A stretch of 28,126 nucleotides of DNA from G713 sp034717835 (GCA_034717835.1 JAYELZ010000001.1:1-28126), one strand, 5' to 3'. Counted from the stretch's first letter, positions 6,153 to 14,460 are shown. Notes: generated by a model from the letters alone, not told the origin. Program-made: numbers and translations.

Positions 6153-8639
6153 ATGGATAGGATGGCGGATAACTTAGAGCGGTTTGCGCGCCCAGCCCGT
6201 GAGGTATTGCATTATGCCCAGGGTGAAGCCGAGCGCATGAGACACGCTACGATCGGCCCGGAACATCTCTTGCTGGGGCTGTTGCTGGAAAGCGAGGGAC
6301 TGGCCGGGCGTCTGTTGCGTGATTTGGGCATGGAACCGCATCGCGTGCAGCAGATGGTTGAGCGTCTCTCCGGCGCGCCCCCGTTGCGTGCGCGTGTGCC
6401 AGCCTTGCGCGGCAGTACCACTATGACGTTGACCATCGCTATAGAAGAGGCGAAACATTACCATAGCTCCATGGTGGATACTGAACATCTTCTGTTAGCC
6501 TTATTACGCCAACCGGAAGGGTTATTCTTGGCGGTGCTGGCAAGATACCAGCTCTCCACGGATACGGTTAAACGGCGCATTTTTCAAGTAATGCCGGCCA
6601 AACCGTCAGAGGAGGAGCCGCGTAAGAAGCGTGACCTGCGTCATCAAGGCAAGCGCGCGGCCCCCCCATCATTGCTGGACAAGCTGACGCTGGATTTGAC
6701 AGCGCAGGCCCGTCAGGGCAAGTTGGATCCGGTCATCGGACGGCAGATGGAGATTGAGCGGGTGATCCAAATACTGGCGCGGCGTACTAAAAACAACCCG
6801 GCTTTGATAGGCGAACCTGGGGTTGGTAAAACGGCGATTGTGGAAGGGCTGGCCCAGCGTATCGTGGCGGGCGGCGTGCCCGGCCCGATCTTGGATAAAC
6901 GGGTGGTACAGCTTGATATCGGTTTGCTGGTCGCCGGCACGATGTATCGGGGGCAGTTTGAGGAACGGCTGAAGAATTTATTGACCGAGTTAAAATCCAG
7001 GGGGGTCATCGTTTTCATTGACGAGCTCCACATGTTGGTAGGAGCCGGCGGAGCCGGTTCCTCTATGGATGCGGCGAACATCCTCAAACCGGCCTTAGCG
7101 CGCGGCGAGTTGCAATGTATCGGCGCGACGACGTTGGCCGAATACCGCAAGCATATCGAATCCGACGCCGCGTTGGAGCGGCGCTTTCAGCCAGTGTTAG
7201 TCGAGGAGCCGACCCCTGAAGAAGCGTTGGAGATCTTGCGCGGGGTCAAACATGCCTACGAAGAACACCATCATCTCCTGATAAATGAGGCCGCGCTCAA
7301 AGAGTCAGTGCGGCTTTCCTCGCGGTACGTCACCGAGCGGTACCTGCCGGATAAGGCGATTGATTTGATGGACGAGGCCGCCTCGCGGGTGCGGATGTAC
7401 AAATCACCTAGCGCGGTGCGTCTGCGGGAGATCTTTGAGGAATTGCAGCGCTTGCGTCTGGAGCGCGCGCGTTTGGGAGTGTCGGCTGATGTTGACGAAA
7501 ATTTGGCCCTGGATGCGCAGACGTCTTCCCTGGAAGAAGAGATGCAGCAGCTGCGCGCGGGAGAACGGACGCGGGAAGAAGCCTTGATCGTGGGGCCGGA
7601 AGATATTGAGGAAGTGGTCGCCATGTGGACTGGTATCCCCCTGATGCAGCTGGCACAAGCGGAGTCCACACGATTGATGCAGATGGAAGTCGAGCTCGGC
7701 CAGCGTGTGGTGGGACAAGCTGCCGCTATCAAGACTATCTCTCAGGCCGTGCGCCGCGCGCGCGCAGGTTTGAAGGACCCCCGGCGGCCCATTGGATCTT
7801 TCATTTTTCTGGGGCCAACCGGGGTAGGGAAAACCGAGCTCGCTAAAGCCCTGGCCGAGTTCCTCTTTGGTAGTGAGGATGCGTTGGTGCAGCTGGATAT
7901 GTCGGAATTCATGGAGCGCCATTCGGTAGCGCGGTTGGTGGGAGCACCTCCCGGCTATGTGGGCTTTGACGAGGCGGGCCAGTTGACCGAAGCGCTCCGC
8001 CGCCGACCTTACTCTATCGTCGTCTTCGACGAAATTGAGAAAGCCCATCCCGACGCCTTCAATATGCTCTTGCAAATTATGGAAGAAGGTCAACTCTCTG
8101 ATGCTCGTGGGCGTAAAGTGGATTTCCGCAATGCGCTCTTGATTATGACTTCCAATGTGGGCGCGCAGGAAATCCACCGCCAAGCTGGGATGGGGTTTGC
8201 GGTGGGCGTTAATGATGCCGCAGATAGGGAGCTGGAGTACCAGGAGTTGAGCCATAAACTCAGGGCGCAGTTGCGCAAGCTCTTCCATCCGGAGTTTCTA
8301 AACCGCGTGGACGCTATCGTCATCTTCCGCCCGCTGTACACCGAGTCTTTGCGCAAAATCGTGCGGTTGGAAATTGGCAAGGTGCGCCAACGTTTGCAGG
8401 AAAACGAGTTGGATTTGGAACTGACTGCGGCGGCAGAAGCCTGGCTCGCCGAGGAAGGCTACGATGAGGAATATGGCGCGCGTCCCCTGCGGCGTCTCAT
8501 CCAGGAGAAGGTGGAGACCCCGCTCTCCGATGCACTGCTGGGAGGGAATCTCCAGCTGGGAGACGTGATGACATTGGATGTGGTGGATTCGGAATTAGTC
8601 TTCTCCGGAGCGCAAGAGAAGTTAGAGGTAGTGGGGTAG
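6153..8639 (+). CDS. clpC: ClpC-type AAA+ unfoldase (HSP100)
   Basis: An 828-aa two-ring AAA+ unfoldase. Residues 1-145 carry the duplicated Clp N domain (IGPEHLLLGLL and DTEHLLLALL). AAA1 has Walker A GEPGVGKTA (about 220) and Walker B VIVFIDELH. The middle region (about 405-475) is short and helical. AAA2 has Walker A GPTGVGKTE (about 554), Walker B IVVFDEIEKAH and the MTSNVG motif. A GFA tripeptide in QAGMGFAVG (about 680) matches the ClpP-docking loop position, so it probably feeds ClpP. The middle region lacks the FEKAASLRD-like UVR motif usual in Firmicute ClpC, which may change adaptor binding. ATG 6153 is chosen; TTG 6147 and ATG 6162 are alternatives, with only a weak GAGTG site upstream. 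No mcsA/mcsB/ctsR genes are adjacent. Confidence 0.93.
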   Translation: MDRMADNLERFARPAREVLHYAQGEAERMRHATIGPEHLLLGLLLESEGLAGRLLRDLGMEPHRVQQMVERLSGAPPLRARVPALRGSTTMTLTIAIEEAKHYHSSMVDTEHLLLALLRQPEGLFLAVLARYQLSTDTVKRRIFQVMPAKPSEEEPRKKRDLRHQGKRAAPPSLLDKLTLDLTAQARQGKLDPVIGRQMEIERVIQILARRTKNNPALIGEPGVGKTAIVEGLAQRIVAGGVPGPILDKRVVQLDIGLLVAGTMYRGQFEERLKNLLTELKSRGVIVFIDELHMLVGAGGAGSSMDAANILKPALARGELQCIGATTLAEYRKHIESDAALERRFQPVLVEEPTPEEALEILRGVKHAYEEHHHLLINEAALKESVRLSSRYVTERYLPDKAIDLMDEAASRVRMYKSPSAVRLREIFEELQRLRLERARLGVSADVDENLALDAQTSSLEEEMQQLRAGERTREEALIVGPEDIEEVVAMWTGIPLMQLAQAESTRLMQMEVELGQRVVGQAAAIKTISQAVRRARAGLKDPRRPIGSFIFLGPTGVGKTELAKALAEFLFGSEDALVQLDMSEFMERHSVARLVGAPPGYVGFDEAGQLTEALRRRPYSIVVFDEIEKAHPDAFNMLLQIMEEGQLSDARGRKVDFRNALLIMTSNVGAQEIHRQAGMGFAVGVNDAADRELEYQELSHKLRAQLRKLFHPEFLNRVDAIVIFRPLYTESLRKIVRLEIGKVRQRLQENELDLELTAAAEAWLAEEGYDEEYGARPLRRLIQEKVETPLSDALLGGNLQLGDVMTLDVVDSELVFSGAQEKLEVVG

Positions 8640-8642
8640 TAG

Positions 8643-8680
8643 AAAAGTCAAAAGTTGAAGGTCGCTAGTCTGAAGTTTCT
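8643..8680. repeat. Degenerate heptamer repeat (AAGTCGA family)
   Basis: Degenerate units AAAGTCA, AAAGTTGA, AGGTCGC, TAGTCTG and AAGTTTC lie just after the clpC stop. The same family is clearer at 17260-17300 and in reverse at 24946-24982. The remaining sequence up to the xer stop holds no obvious terminator. Confidence 0.55.
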
Positions 8681-8740
8681 GACAATTTGTGTGTAGCTGT
8701 GGTTGCTCCCCTGACCACGCCATTTGTCCCGCGTTAGTTT

Positions 8741-9661
8741 TCAATTTTCCTCTTCGGTTCCTGCTTTCTGTGCGCGGGGATGCGCTTTTCCGTAAACTGC
8801 TTGGGCGTGTTTTTGCGTTACATGCGTGTAGAGCTGTGTTGTTGCCAGATTTTCGTGTCCCAGGAGTTCTTGTACCACGCGCAGATCGGCTCCGCCTTCC
8901 AGGAGATGTGTGGCGAAAGTGTGTCGGAGCAAGTGCGGCGTGACCCGCTCTGTGATCCCCGCCGCGATGCCGGCCTGACGTACTACGGTGCTGATGGAAC
9001 GCACGGATAAGCGTCCTCCCCAGCGGTTGAGGAAGAGTGCGCGGGGAGGGATGCCGTGGATTTGTGCCGGCCGTCCCGTCCGCAGGTAGGCATGTAGGGT
9101 GGCGAGCGCGGGGCGTCCTAACAGCGCGACCCGTTCTTTATCTCCTTTGCCGATGACGCGCATTTCCCCACTTGCTAAGTTGAGGTTGGTCACGTTCAGC
9201 CCTCCCAGCTCGCTGACCCGCACCCCCGAAGCGTAGAGCGTCTCCAGAATGGCCTGGTCTCGCAATCCCTTGACGGTGCTGGTATCAGGCGCGCTCAAGA
9301 GCTGTTGCATTTGCTCGTGGGTCAAATAACGGGGTAGCCGGCGCGGAAAGCGCGGGGCATAGATGCGCCGGAAGAGGTTTTGCTCCCAGGCGCGGACGTG
9401 GATGAGGTAATCTCCAAAGGCGCGCAGCTCAAAGACGCGCCGCGCAATACTGGCGCGGACGTAATTCTCGGTAGCCAAGTGGGCCATGTAATTGCGCACC
9501 AGCCCCCGGCTCAAGCCTGACAACGTGGTGACTTCATGTTCCGCGCAGTAAGCCAGGAATTGCTTCAGGTCCGTGCCGTAATTCTTCACGGTGTAGTAGG
9601 AAGCCTGTTCGCGTTCCAGTTGGGCTAGATAGAGTTGGCACCATGTGGTTAGTTTTTTCAT
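8741..9661 (-). CDS. XerC/XerD-type tyrosine recombinase
   Basis: A 306-aa protein of typical Xer length. The N-terminal SAM-like core-binding domain (about 1-90) is followed by the catalytic domain. All six active-site residues are visible: R148 (YASGVRVSEL), K172 (GKGDKERV), H243 and R246 (HLLRHTFATHL), H269 (LLGHENLATT) and nucleophile Y278 (TQLYTHV). Xer recombinases resolve chromosome dimers at dif sites near the terminus together with FtsK. No phage or integron genes surround it, and it shows the chromosomal Xer signature, so a housekeeping role is likelier than an integrase. XerC and XerD cannot be separated by eye. It is convergent with clpC, and MBL hydrolase lies upstream on the same strand with 114 nt between (9662-9775, nothing notable seen). 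Confidence 0.92.
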   Translation of the reverse strand: MKKLTTWCQLYLAQLEREQASYYTVKNYGTDLKQFLAYCAEHEVTTLSGLSRGLVRNYMAHLATENYVRASIARRVFELRAFGDYLIHVRAWEQNLFRRIYAPRFPRRLPRYLTHEQMQQLLSAPDTSTVKGLRDQAILETLYASGVRVSELGGLNVTNLNLASGEMRVIGKGDKERVALLGRPALATLHAYLRTGRPAQIHGIPPRALFLNRWGGRLSVRSISTVVRQAGIAAGITERVTPHLLRHTFATHLLEGGADLRVVQELLGHENLATTQLYTHVTQKHAQAVYGKAHPRAQKAGTEEEN

Positions 9662-9775
9662 GTTAGCTGCTCAAAACGTGGGGAAAAAGTGGGCGTTATC
9701 ACTCAAACCAACTGCGAATTGACGTTAAACGGTTCAATCAGCTGGGGGTTATGGAGTGGGTGTCAGGATACGGAG

Positions 9776-10648
9776 TTAAATGGCTGCGTCGTCTTCGGGG
9801 TTGGCCTCTCTATCACGCACGGCTTTGAGCTGATCGTAGACGGAGAAGACGTTGGCGGTGTGCAGTTGTTGGCTCCCTAACCCCAACGGTACCCGTTCCA
9901 AACCGCAAGCTTCTAGCGGAATATCCCAGATTAGATCGCGGGGTTTGTTGTCAACCACTAGTTGGCGTGCTTTTTTCTCCACACAGGTTAAATAGTCAAT
10001 GTAATGATCTATTACTGTGTCCACCTCACCTCTGAGAATGACTTCACCATGACCTTGGAGAATCGTCAAAGGAGCTAAATTTTTGATCTTTTGCAGGGTT
10101 TGAATCTCACGCTGTAAATTCCCCTGCGCGATAACGGGGATTGCCATAACCGCGTCTCCGGCGATTAACACTCGTTCTTCTTTGAGGTAGATGCCGATAT
10201 TGTCCTCGGTATGTCCCGGCAGGGAAAATAGTTGGAAAGTACGGTCTCCGGCTCGGACAAACATACTTTCTTCCTCAAAAGTGATGGTGGGGATGCGTAT
10301 AGTCACTTGGTTAAAGGATGGATGGTTGCGTTTAGTCTCCGCCAGTGAAGCTGCCCCTTCAGTTAGCAATTTTTGGCGACAGCTTGCGTGGGCAATGAGT
10401 TCCAGATATGCTGGGAAAGCAAAGAGGCCATAGGAATGATCTGCGTGATGGTGCGTGAGCATCAATGAATGAAAGTGCCCATTCCCCTGCGCGCTCAGAA
10501 AATTGGCGATTTGCTTAGCTTCACTAGGGAAGGGGAGCGCATCAATCACGACAATCCCTTCTTTAGTGCGGATGGCTACAGAATTAACGCGAGCGTAACG
10601 CTCGCTGGTGAATAGATAGATCTCTTCGGTTACACGTTCCCAGTACAT
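9776..10648 (-). CDS. MBL-fold metallo-hydrolase
   Basis: A 290-aa metallo-beta-lactamase-fold protein. The HxHxDH metal motif is H66-H68-D70-H71 in THHHADHSYG; further ligands are H146 (PGHTEDNIG), D165 (LIAGDAV) and H200 (LQGHGE), giving a complete dinuclear Zn site. The arrangement resembles glyoxalase II/SoxH-like MBL hydrolases; the substrate is unknown. No signal peptide is seen. It has its own predicted promoter (10742-10770) and a perfect inverted repeat in its leader (10670-10699), so it may be regulated by a dedicated repressor. The start ATG 10648 is supported by the fit of the N-terminal strand (YWERVTEEIYLF), with GAGAGAAATGGGG upstream. Confidence 0.88.
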   Translation of the reverse strand: MYWERVTEEIYLFTSERYARVNSVAIRTKEGIVVIDALPFPSEAKQIANFLSAQGNGHFHSLMLTHHHADHSYGLFAFPAYLELIAHASCRQKLLTEGAASLAETKRNHPSFNQVTIRIPTITFEEESMFVRAGDRTFQLFSLPGHTEDNIGIYLKEERVLIAGDAVMAIPVIAQGNLQREIQTLQKIKNLAPLTILQGHGEVILRGEVDTVIDHYIDYLTCVEKKARQLVVDNKPRDLIWDIPLEACGLERVPLGLGSQQLHTANVFSVYDQLKAVRDREANPEDDAAI

Positions 10649-10669
10649 TTACACCCCATTTCTCTCGGA

Positions 10670-10699
10670 CCAATTCTCTGCGGATGTGTAGAGAATTGG
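10670..10699. promoter_or_regulatory. Perfect inverted repeat in the MBL leader, candidate operator
   Basis: CCAATTCTCT (10670-10679) and AGAGAATTGG (10690-10699) form a perfect 10-bp dyad with a 10-nt gap, so the half-sites are 20 bp apart, two helical turns. It lies between the predicted transcription start (about 10735) and the MBL start codon. It could be a repressor operator or an RNA hairpin. There is no T tract after it, so a terminator is unlikely. Confidence 0.55.
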
Positions 10700-10741
10700 C
10701 TGCTGGTAAGTTGATATCGGTAGTTTGTTACGATCTTATTG

Positions 10742-10770
10742 AGGATAACACAAGCTAGGCGGAAAGTCAA
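10742..10770 (-). promoter_or_regulatory. Promoter of the MBL hydrolase gene
   Basis: On the minus strand TTGACT (10765-10770), a 17-bp spacer and TATCCT (10742-10747) preceded by TGT (extended -10). The predicted start near 10735 gives a leader of about 87 nt. Confidence 0.7.
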
Positions 10771-10835
10771 GATTGCTTGACATAACTACTGATGTTGAGG
10801 GGAGAATAATCAAGATCGACGCAGGGTTATCGAGG

Positions 10836-10873
10836 ATAAAAAACAGAGGCCACTTTGATTAAAGTGGCCTCTG
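10836..10873 (-). terminator. Rho-independent terminator downstream of 6S RNA
   Basis: Perfect 13-bp inverted repeat CAGAGGCCACTTT (10844-10856) / AAAGTGGCCTCTG (10861-10873) with a GATT loop; on the minus strand the stem is followed by TTTTTT. It ends the small-RNA transcript that starts near 11052. Confidence 0.92.
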
Positions 10874-10882
10874 ATAAGTTCT

Positions 10883-11052
10883 GTCCCCCACCATGCCGTG
10901 CTAGATGGTTTTGACCCTAATTTCTCAGGTGGGTGCCTGTCAGTGGATCAACCTTGCCCGAAGGCTATCATATCACCAGCTGAACTTCAGCTCCCGTTAT
11001 TTATCGTGTTGGCTCAAAACGCCATCTTAAAGTCACGTACACGGCAGGGCAC
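10883..11052 (-). ncRNA. ssrS: 6S RNA
   Basis: A free-standing RNA gene of about 170 nt with its own promoter and terminator, between the dipeptidase and MBL genes. Reading the minus strand, the two ends form a long interrupted stem: TGCCGTGT with GCACGGCA, GATGG with CCATC, and TTTTGA with TCAAAA. The 5' side then has TGAGCC followed by GATAAAT, and the 3' side has GGCACCCACC, both resembling conserved positions that flank the central bubble of 6S RNA. On the 3' side CCTGA-GAAA-TTAGG forms the small bubble hairpin. The terminal arm contains AGCTGAAGTTCAGCT and CCTT-CGGGC-AAGG hairpins. 6S RNA mimics an open promoter, sequesters the housekeeping RNA polymerase holoenzyme and templates short product RNAs. 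Ends are estimated from the -10 box and the closing stem. Confidence 0.78.
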
Positions 11053-11058
11053 AGAGCA

Positions 11059-11086
11059 ATAATACCACACTCGCAGAAGTTGACAA
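11059..11086 (-). promoter_or_regulatory. 6S RNA promoter
   Basis: On the minus strand TTGTCA (11081-11086), a 16-bp spacer, and TATTAT (11059-11064) preceded by TGG. The predicted start is near 11052. It lies directly after the dipeptidase stop codon, so the RNA gene has an independent promoter. Confidence 0.78.
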
Positions 11087-11115
11087 CCTTTTAGCAGGAA
11101 AAATAAGGGGCAGGG

Positions 11116-12198
11116 TTACTGGGCTGGTAGTACGTCTTTGAACAACCGCAGCCAATTTTGATTGAAGAGCTGGTCAATCTGCGTAGCACTATAGCCTTGT
11201 TCTTGAAGCAGCGGGGCCAGCTGGTGCAGATCGGCGCTGCTCTCGAGGCCGGCAGGAATCGATTCTCTCCCGAAACCTCCGTCAAAATCGGAGCCGAGGC
11301 CGACGTGCGCCGCGCTACCCACGAGCTGGCAGATGTAGTCGATAGCTTCCACCACGCGCTGGAGCGGAAGACGTGGCAAGCTGGTGTTCCAGCCCGGTTC
11401 TAACATGCGGTTGAAGGGCACCACGCCGATGACGCCGTCACGGGCGGCGATGCGCCGGATAAGGTCATCGGAGAGGGCGCGCGGGGAATCAACGAAAGCT
11501 CTGGGATTGGCGTGGGAGGCCGCGATGGGGCCGGGATAAGCGTCCAGGGCACTGTCAGCGGCGTCTTCCCAGAGGTGACTGAGATCCAAGAGGAGGTGGT
11601 GTTCAGCCATAGCCTGTAAAAGCGAGCGTCCCGCGTCGGTTAGCGGGCCGGGGTGGCTGTTGCCGCCTGCGTAGCGCGTCCCCGCGGCCCAGGTCAAGCC
11701 TACGCCGCGTAGACCACGCTCCACCCACCAGCTCACCTCACTCGGTTCGCGGATGGGCGCGGCGCCTTCCATCACCATGAAGATGCCGACTAGCGGGGTC
11801 GCGGTTTCGCTGGCTGCCAAAACGGCTTGCAAGTCTTGGCTGGTACGCACCAGGCGGACGCGCTGATCTTCGTCATTTAGGCGGCGGTAATAATCGAGCT
11901 GTTTGACCGCTTGGGTATGTGCTTCGGCGCGATTGTGATATCCAGTTGGTGAGTGTTTGCTGGCCGGCCCGACGAAGATGCTGCCGCCTACCAGCGCAAT
12001 TTTCCCCTTGAGTAACTCGGGGATGCTTACGAGGCAGGTGCCGCCGTGGTGTGCAGGTGGCGTGCGGCGTTCTGCGGCGCGAATTTCGACGAGTGGGCGG
12101 CGGAGGTCACGGTGCAGCTCTAGCGCGTTATAGGCCAAATCTAGGTGTGCATCAATGAGAAAAGGCTCATTATTGACGGCAGCTGGTGTCGGATTCAT
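11116..12198 (-). CDS. Membrane dipeptidase-type peptidase M19
   Basis: A 360-aa zinc amidohydrolase of the M19 (renal dipeptidase) family. The metal motif HxD is H18-D20 in LIDAHLDLAYN; the other family signatures are LDLSHLWEDAA, IAASHANPRAF and LGSDFDGGFG. Members hydrolyse dipeptides, sometimes with D-residues or related lactams. There is no signal peptide or anchor here, unlike the mammalian enzyme, so it is probably cytoplasmic. The start ATG 12198 follows a short upstream region (12199-12273) with a small dyad AGCGG-CTAA-CCGCT and AAATCGGCAAATTG repeats. It is probably transcribed alone; 6S RNA starts immediately after it. Confidence 0.9.
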   Translation of the reverse strand: MNPTPAAVNNEPFLIDAHLDLAYNALELHRDLRRPLVEIRAAERRTPPAHHGGTCLVSIPELLKGKIALVGGSIFVGPASKHSPTGYHNRAEAHTQAVKQLDYYRRLNDEDQRVRLVRTSQDLQAVLAASETATPLVGIFMVMEGAAPIREPSEVSWWVERGLRGVGLTWAAGTRYAGGNSHPGPLTDAGRSLLQAMAEHHLLLDLSHLWEDAADSALDAYPGPIAASHANPRAFVDSPRALSDDLIRRIAARDGVIGVVPFNRMLEPGWNTSLPRLPLQRVVEAIDYICQLVGSAAHVGLGSDFDGGFGRESIPAGLESSADLHQLAPLLQEQGYSATQIDQLFNQNWLRLFKDVLPAQ

Positions 12199-12273
12199 AA
12201 TTTGACTCCCCTGAAACTAGCAAATCGGCAAATTGCAAGCGGCTAACCGCTAAAGAAAATAGCTAGACAATAA

Positions 12274-12416
12274 TGGGTCTCTGGGACTGGGCGGGGTAAG
12301 TGTCACGCGCCGTAAATTTTTCACCACAGATTACACAGATTTTTTACTTTTTTCCGTGCTAATCCGTGTAATCCGTGGCTAATTTTAACGCGACCCCGCG
12401 AATTTCCCCAGAGCCA
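12274..12416 (-). mobile_element. MITE-like hairpin element, copy 1
   Basis: A 143-bp element starting TGGGTCTCTGGGA and ending TCCCCAGAGCCA, imperfect terminal inverted repeats. The interior is a long imperfect palindrome: CCACAGATTACACAGATT on one arm against AATCCGTGTAATCCGTGG on the other. It is flanked by a perfect 8-bp direct repeat ACAATAAT (12267-12274 and 12416-12423, sharing the outermost base at each end), which looks like a target-site duplication. It carries no gene. A second copy lies inverted at 15749-15900. Strand is arbitrary (opposite to copy 2). The right repeat ends one base before the histidine kinase stop codon. Confidence 0.8.
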
Positions 12417-12423
12417 CAATAAT

Positions 12424-14190
12424 TTAAGTGGTGGGCAAAGTAAACGAAAACTCACTGCCTACTCCTACTTCGCTTTGGACGCCTACTTGGCCACCCAATT
12501 TCCCGATGATCCGTTTCACTATCGAAAGTCCCAGTCCATGCCCTGCAGTGCGGCTCTGCTCCAGGCGCGTGAATTCGGTGAATAATTGGTTCTGCTGTGC
12601 GCCGGTAAGTCCGGCGCCATTATCTCTGAGCCAAAAGCGATAGTACGGTACTTCTGTGCCCGCGGAAGCAACCGGAGTTGCTCCAAAAGTAAGTTGCGGT
12701 GGAGTTCCGCCATACTTGAGTGCATTACTGATGTAATTCACCCAGACCTCTTCCACCCAGGGCGCGTAGCCGCTGGCTAGCGGCCAACTTTCTGGCAAGG
12801 TGAGCTTTCCGTGATGCTCTGCGATCATGACCGAGAGACGCTGTTCTGCGGCGGCCACAATTTTCGCCATGTCTAATGGAGCAGTGTTGATATCATCTTT
12901 ACTGCGGACATTGGCCAGCAATAGCAGCTCATCAATGATGTTAGCCATCTTCCTGCCGGCGCATGAAATACGATGTAAATTCTCCTCTGATTTTTTCAAT
13001 GGAATACGTGCCACGTTATTTTCTAGCCACAAGCTGAAGCCGACCATCACGGTAAGCGGATTCTTCAGATCATGAGCCACCGTATGCGCAAAGGCATCCA
13101 ATTCAGCATTTTGTCTTGCCAAGGTGAGGGTTTGTTGACGTAGGGCTTGCTCGGCACGGTTGCGCTCGGTGACATCGTGTAAGACTAAGAGCCAACCTGA
13201 TAATTGTTGCCGTTGATCCTTGAGATGAGAGAGGAATAAATCGTAGTCGCGTTGCGAACAGCTTGTTTTGATGGTGATGGAGGTGGAGGTGTCCTGTTCT
13301 GCTTGGAATAAAGCGGCTAGATTTAATTGCCCGGCGAGTACTTGAGAGACGGGTTTCCCGATCAAGGGGGAATCTTCTGCCGGGAAGAGTTCTCTGGCGC
13401 GAGGGTTTAGATCTATGAGACGCAAACGCATATCTAAGATGATAACCCCATCGTGGATATTTTCCATAACTTTATCACGCGCGATGGGCACAAGGTCCAA
13501 TAAGCGCAGTCTAAATAAACCCCAGCCAATTAGCATTCCCGTGATGGAGAAGGCCATGGGGGTAGCATCCAGCCGGGAGAGAATATCCGCTTCAAAAAGA
13601 TGCGCTAGATTGGCCAGCCAGGGAACCAGCGCGCCCACCAAGATAAGGCTCAGTTGATGGCGATAGGGCCGGGGGGAACGAATGAAGAGCCAGATTAGAA
13701 CTAAGGTGCCCAGCAGCAAGAGCAAATAGGAATACATGATGAAGACCCAAGAGATAGCGCCTCTGGTAAATTGTATCCGGTGGATGGTCCCCTCAATTTC
13801 AAGTTGATAGCTGGTGTAATACCAGTGATGCCAGCCATTAGTCCATTTTACGAGGAGGTTGAGAGTAGAGGGCGTGGCTAGTAAAAATATATTCCGACGG
13901 GTTAGGAACTCTTTCCAATCCGCATATTGCAAGGCAAAGATAAACCATAACAGAGAAGTATATACTACTCCTATGTAGGAAATTTGGCTCCACCGGAGTA
14001 TCGCGGGGATAGTATCGCAGCCCAGTTCCATGGAATAGCCGCCAGCCCAAAGGAAGGTCGCCAACATCAGGAAAGTAAAAGAGCGCGCGGCAGGTGTATG
14101 CTTCCGTTGCTGCCAGCTATAGAAGGCAATGCCCAGGGTCACCAATGCAGCTACTCTCAGCGCGATGATATAGAGATGTGTTATTTGCAT
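12424..14190 (-). CDS. 7TM-PAS sensor histidine kinase
   Basis: A 588-aa membrane sensor kinase. The first ~230 residues contain about seven membrane segments matching the histidine-kinase N-terminal 7TM module. A PAS domain follows (about 240-350, starting VMENIHDGVIILD), then HisKA with phosphoacceptor H373 in VAHDLKNPL, and a HATPase domain with N box VNYISNALKYGG, G1 RDNGAGLTG and G2 GHGLGLSIVKR. It should autophosphorylate in response to a membrane or cytoplasmic cue; the signal is unknown. No response regulator is encoded nearby, so it is an orphan in this window. It has a predicted promoter at 14299-14326 and a MITE copy directly after its stop codon. Confidence 0.93.
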   Translation of the reverse strand: MQITHLYIIALRVAALVTLGIAFYSWQQRKHTPAARSFTFLMLATFLWAGGYSMELGCDTIPAILRWSQISYIGVVYTSLLWFIFALQYADWKEFLTRRNIFLLATPSTLNLLVKWTNGWHHWYYTSYQLEIEGTIHRIQFTRGAISWVFIMYSYLLLLLGTLVLIWLFIRSPRPYRHQLSLILVGALVPWLANLAHLFEADILSRLDATPMAFSITGMLIGWGLFRLRLLDLVPIARDKVMENIHDGVIILDMRLRLIDLNPRARELFPAEDSPLIGKPVSQVLAGQLNLAALFQAEQDTSTSITIKTSCSQRDYDLFLSHLKDQRQQLSGWLLVLHDVTERNRAEQALRQQTLTLARQNAELDAFAHTVAHDLKNPLTVMVGFSLWLENNVARIPLKKSEENLHRISCAGRKMANIIDELLLLANVRSKDDINTAPLDMAKIVAAAEQRLSVMIAEHHGKLTLPESWPLASGYAPWVEEVWVNYISNALKYGGTPPQLTFGATPVASAGTEVPYYRFWLRDNGAGLTGAQQNQLFTEFTRLEQSRTAGHGLGLSIVKRIIGKLGGQVGVQSEVGVGSEFSFTLPTT

Positions 14191-14298
14191 GATACCCCAC
14201 TACTTTTTGATTTTGTTTCAAAGGTATCGGAACTGTTAACGGGGAGGTACTATAATTTTTTATTGTCAGCTGGGAACAATCAGTTAGAATCTTTTTTC

Positions 14299-14326
14299 AT
14301 TATAGTGCAGTTATGGAGGATGACAA
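14299..14326 (-). promoter_or_regulatory. Histidine kinase promoter
   Basis: On the minus strand TTGTCA (14321-14326), a 16-bp spacer and a perfect TATAAT (14299-14304). The predicted leader is about 100 nt. It has the same -35 and spacer as the rpsO and 6S promoters, but no TGn extension. Confidence 0.7.
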
Positions 14327-14451
14327 AGCAGGAGCCACCAGGTGGTGTTCGGCACCAGGAATGACAAAAATTAGTTAGCCGATTGAGCATATTTGCTATT
14401 TTCCGAGGAGTTGATTCGGTCAGCAGGTTCTGCTGTAAATTTTCGTACTTG

Positions 14452-14460
14452 TGTTATTAT
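14452..14460 (+). promoter_or_regulatory. Candidate extended -10 of the S1-domain gene
   Basis: TGT followed by TATTAT (14455-14460), about 110 nt upstream of the S1-domain gene. There is no good -35 at 16-18 bp (best CTGTAA). Confidence 0.4.

Noticed and set aside
7404..8288. Minus-strand 294-aa open frame within clpC
   Set aside because: It is antisense to the conserved second AAA+ domain of clpC and has no own start signal or recognisable domain.
10649..11115. Riboswitch in the small RNA region (SAM, TPP, cobalamin, c-di-GMP)
   Set aside because: None of the core motifs of these classes were found, and the RNA is followed by its own terminator rather than by a regulated start codon; 6S fits better.
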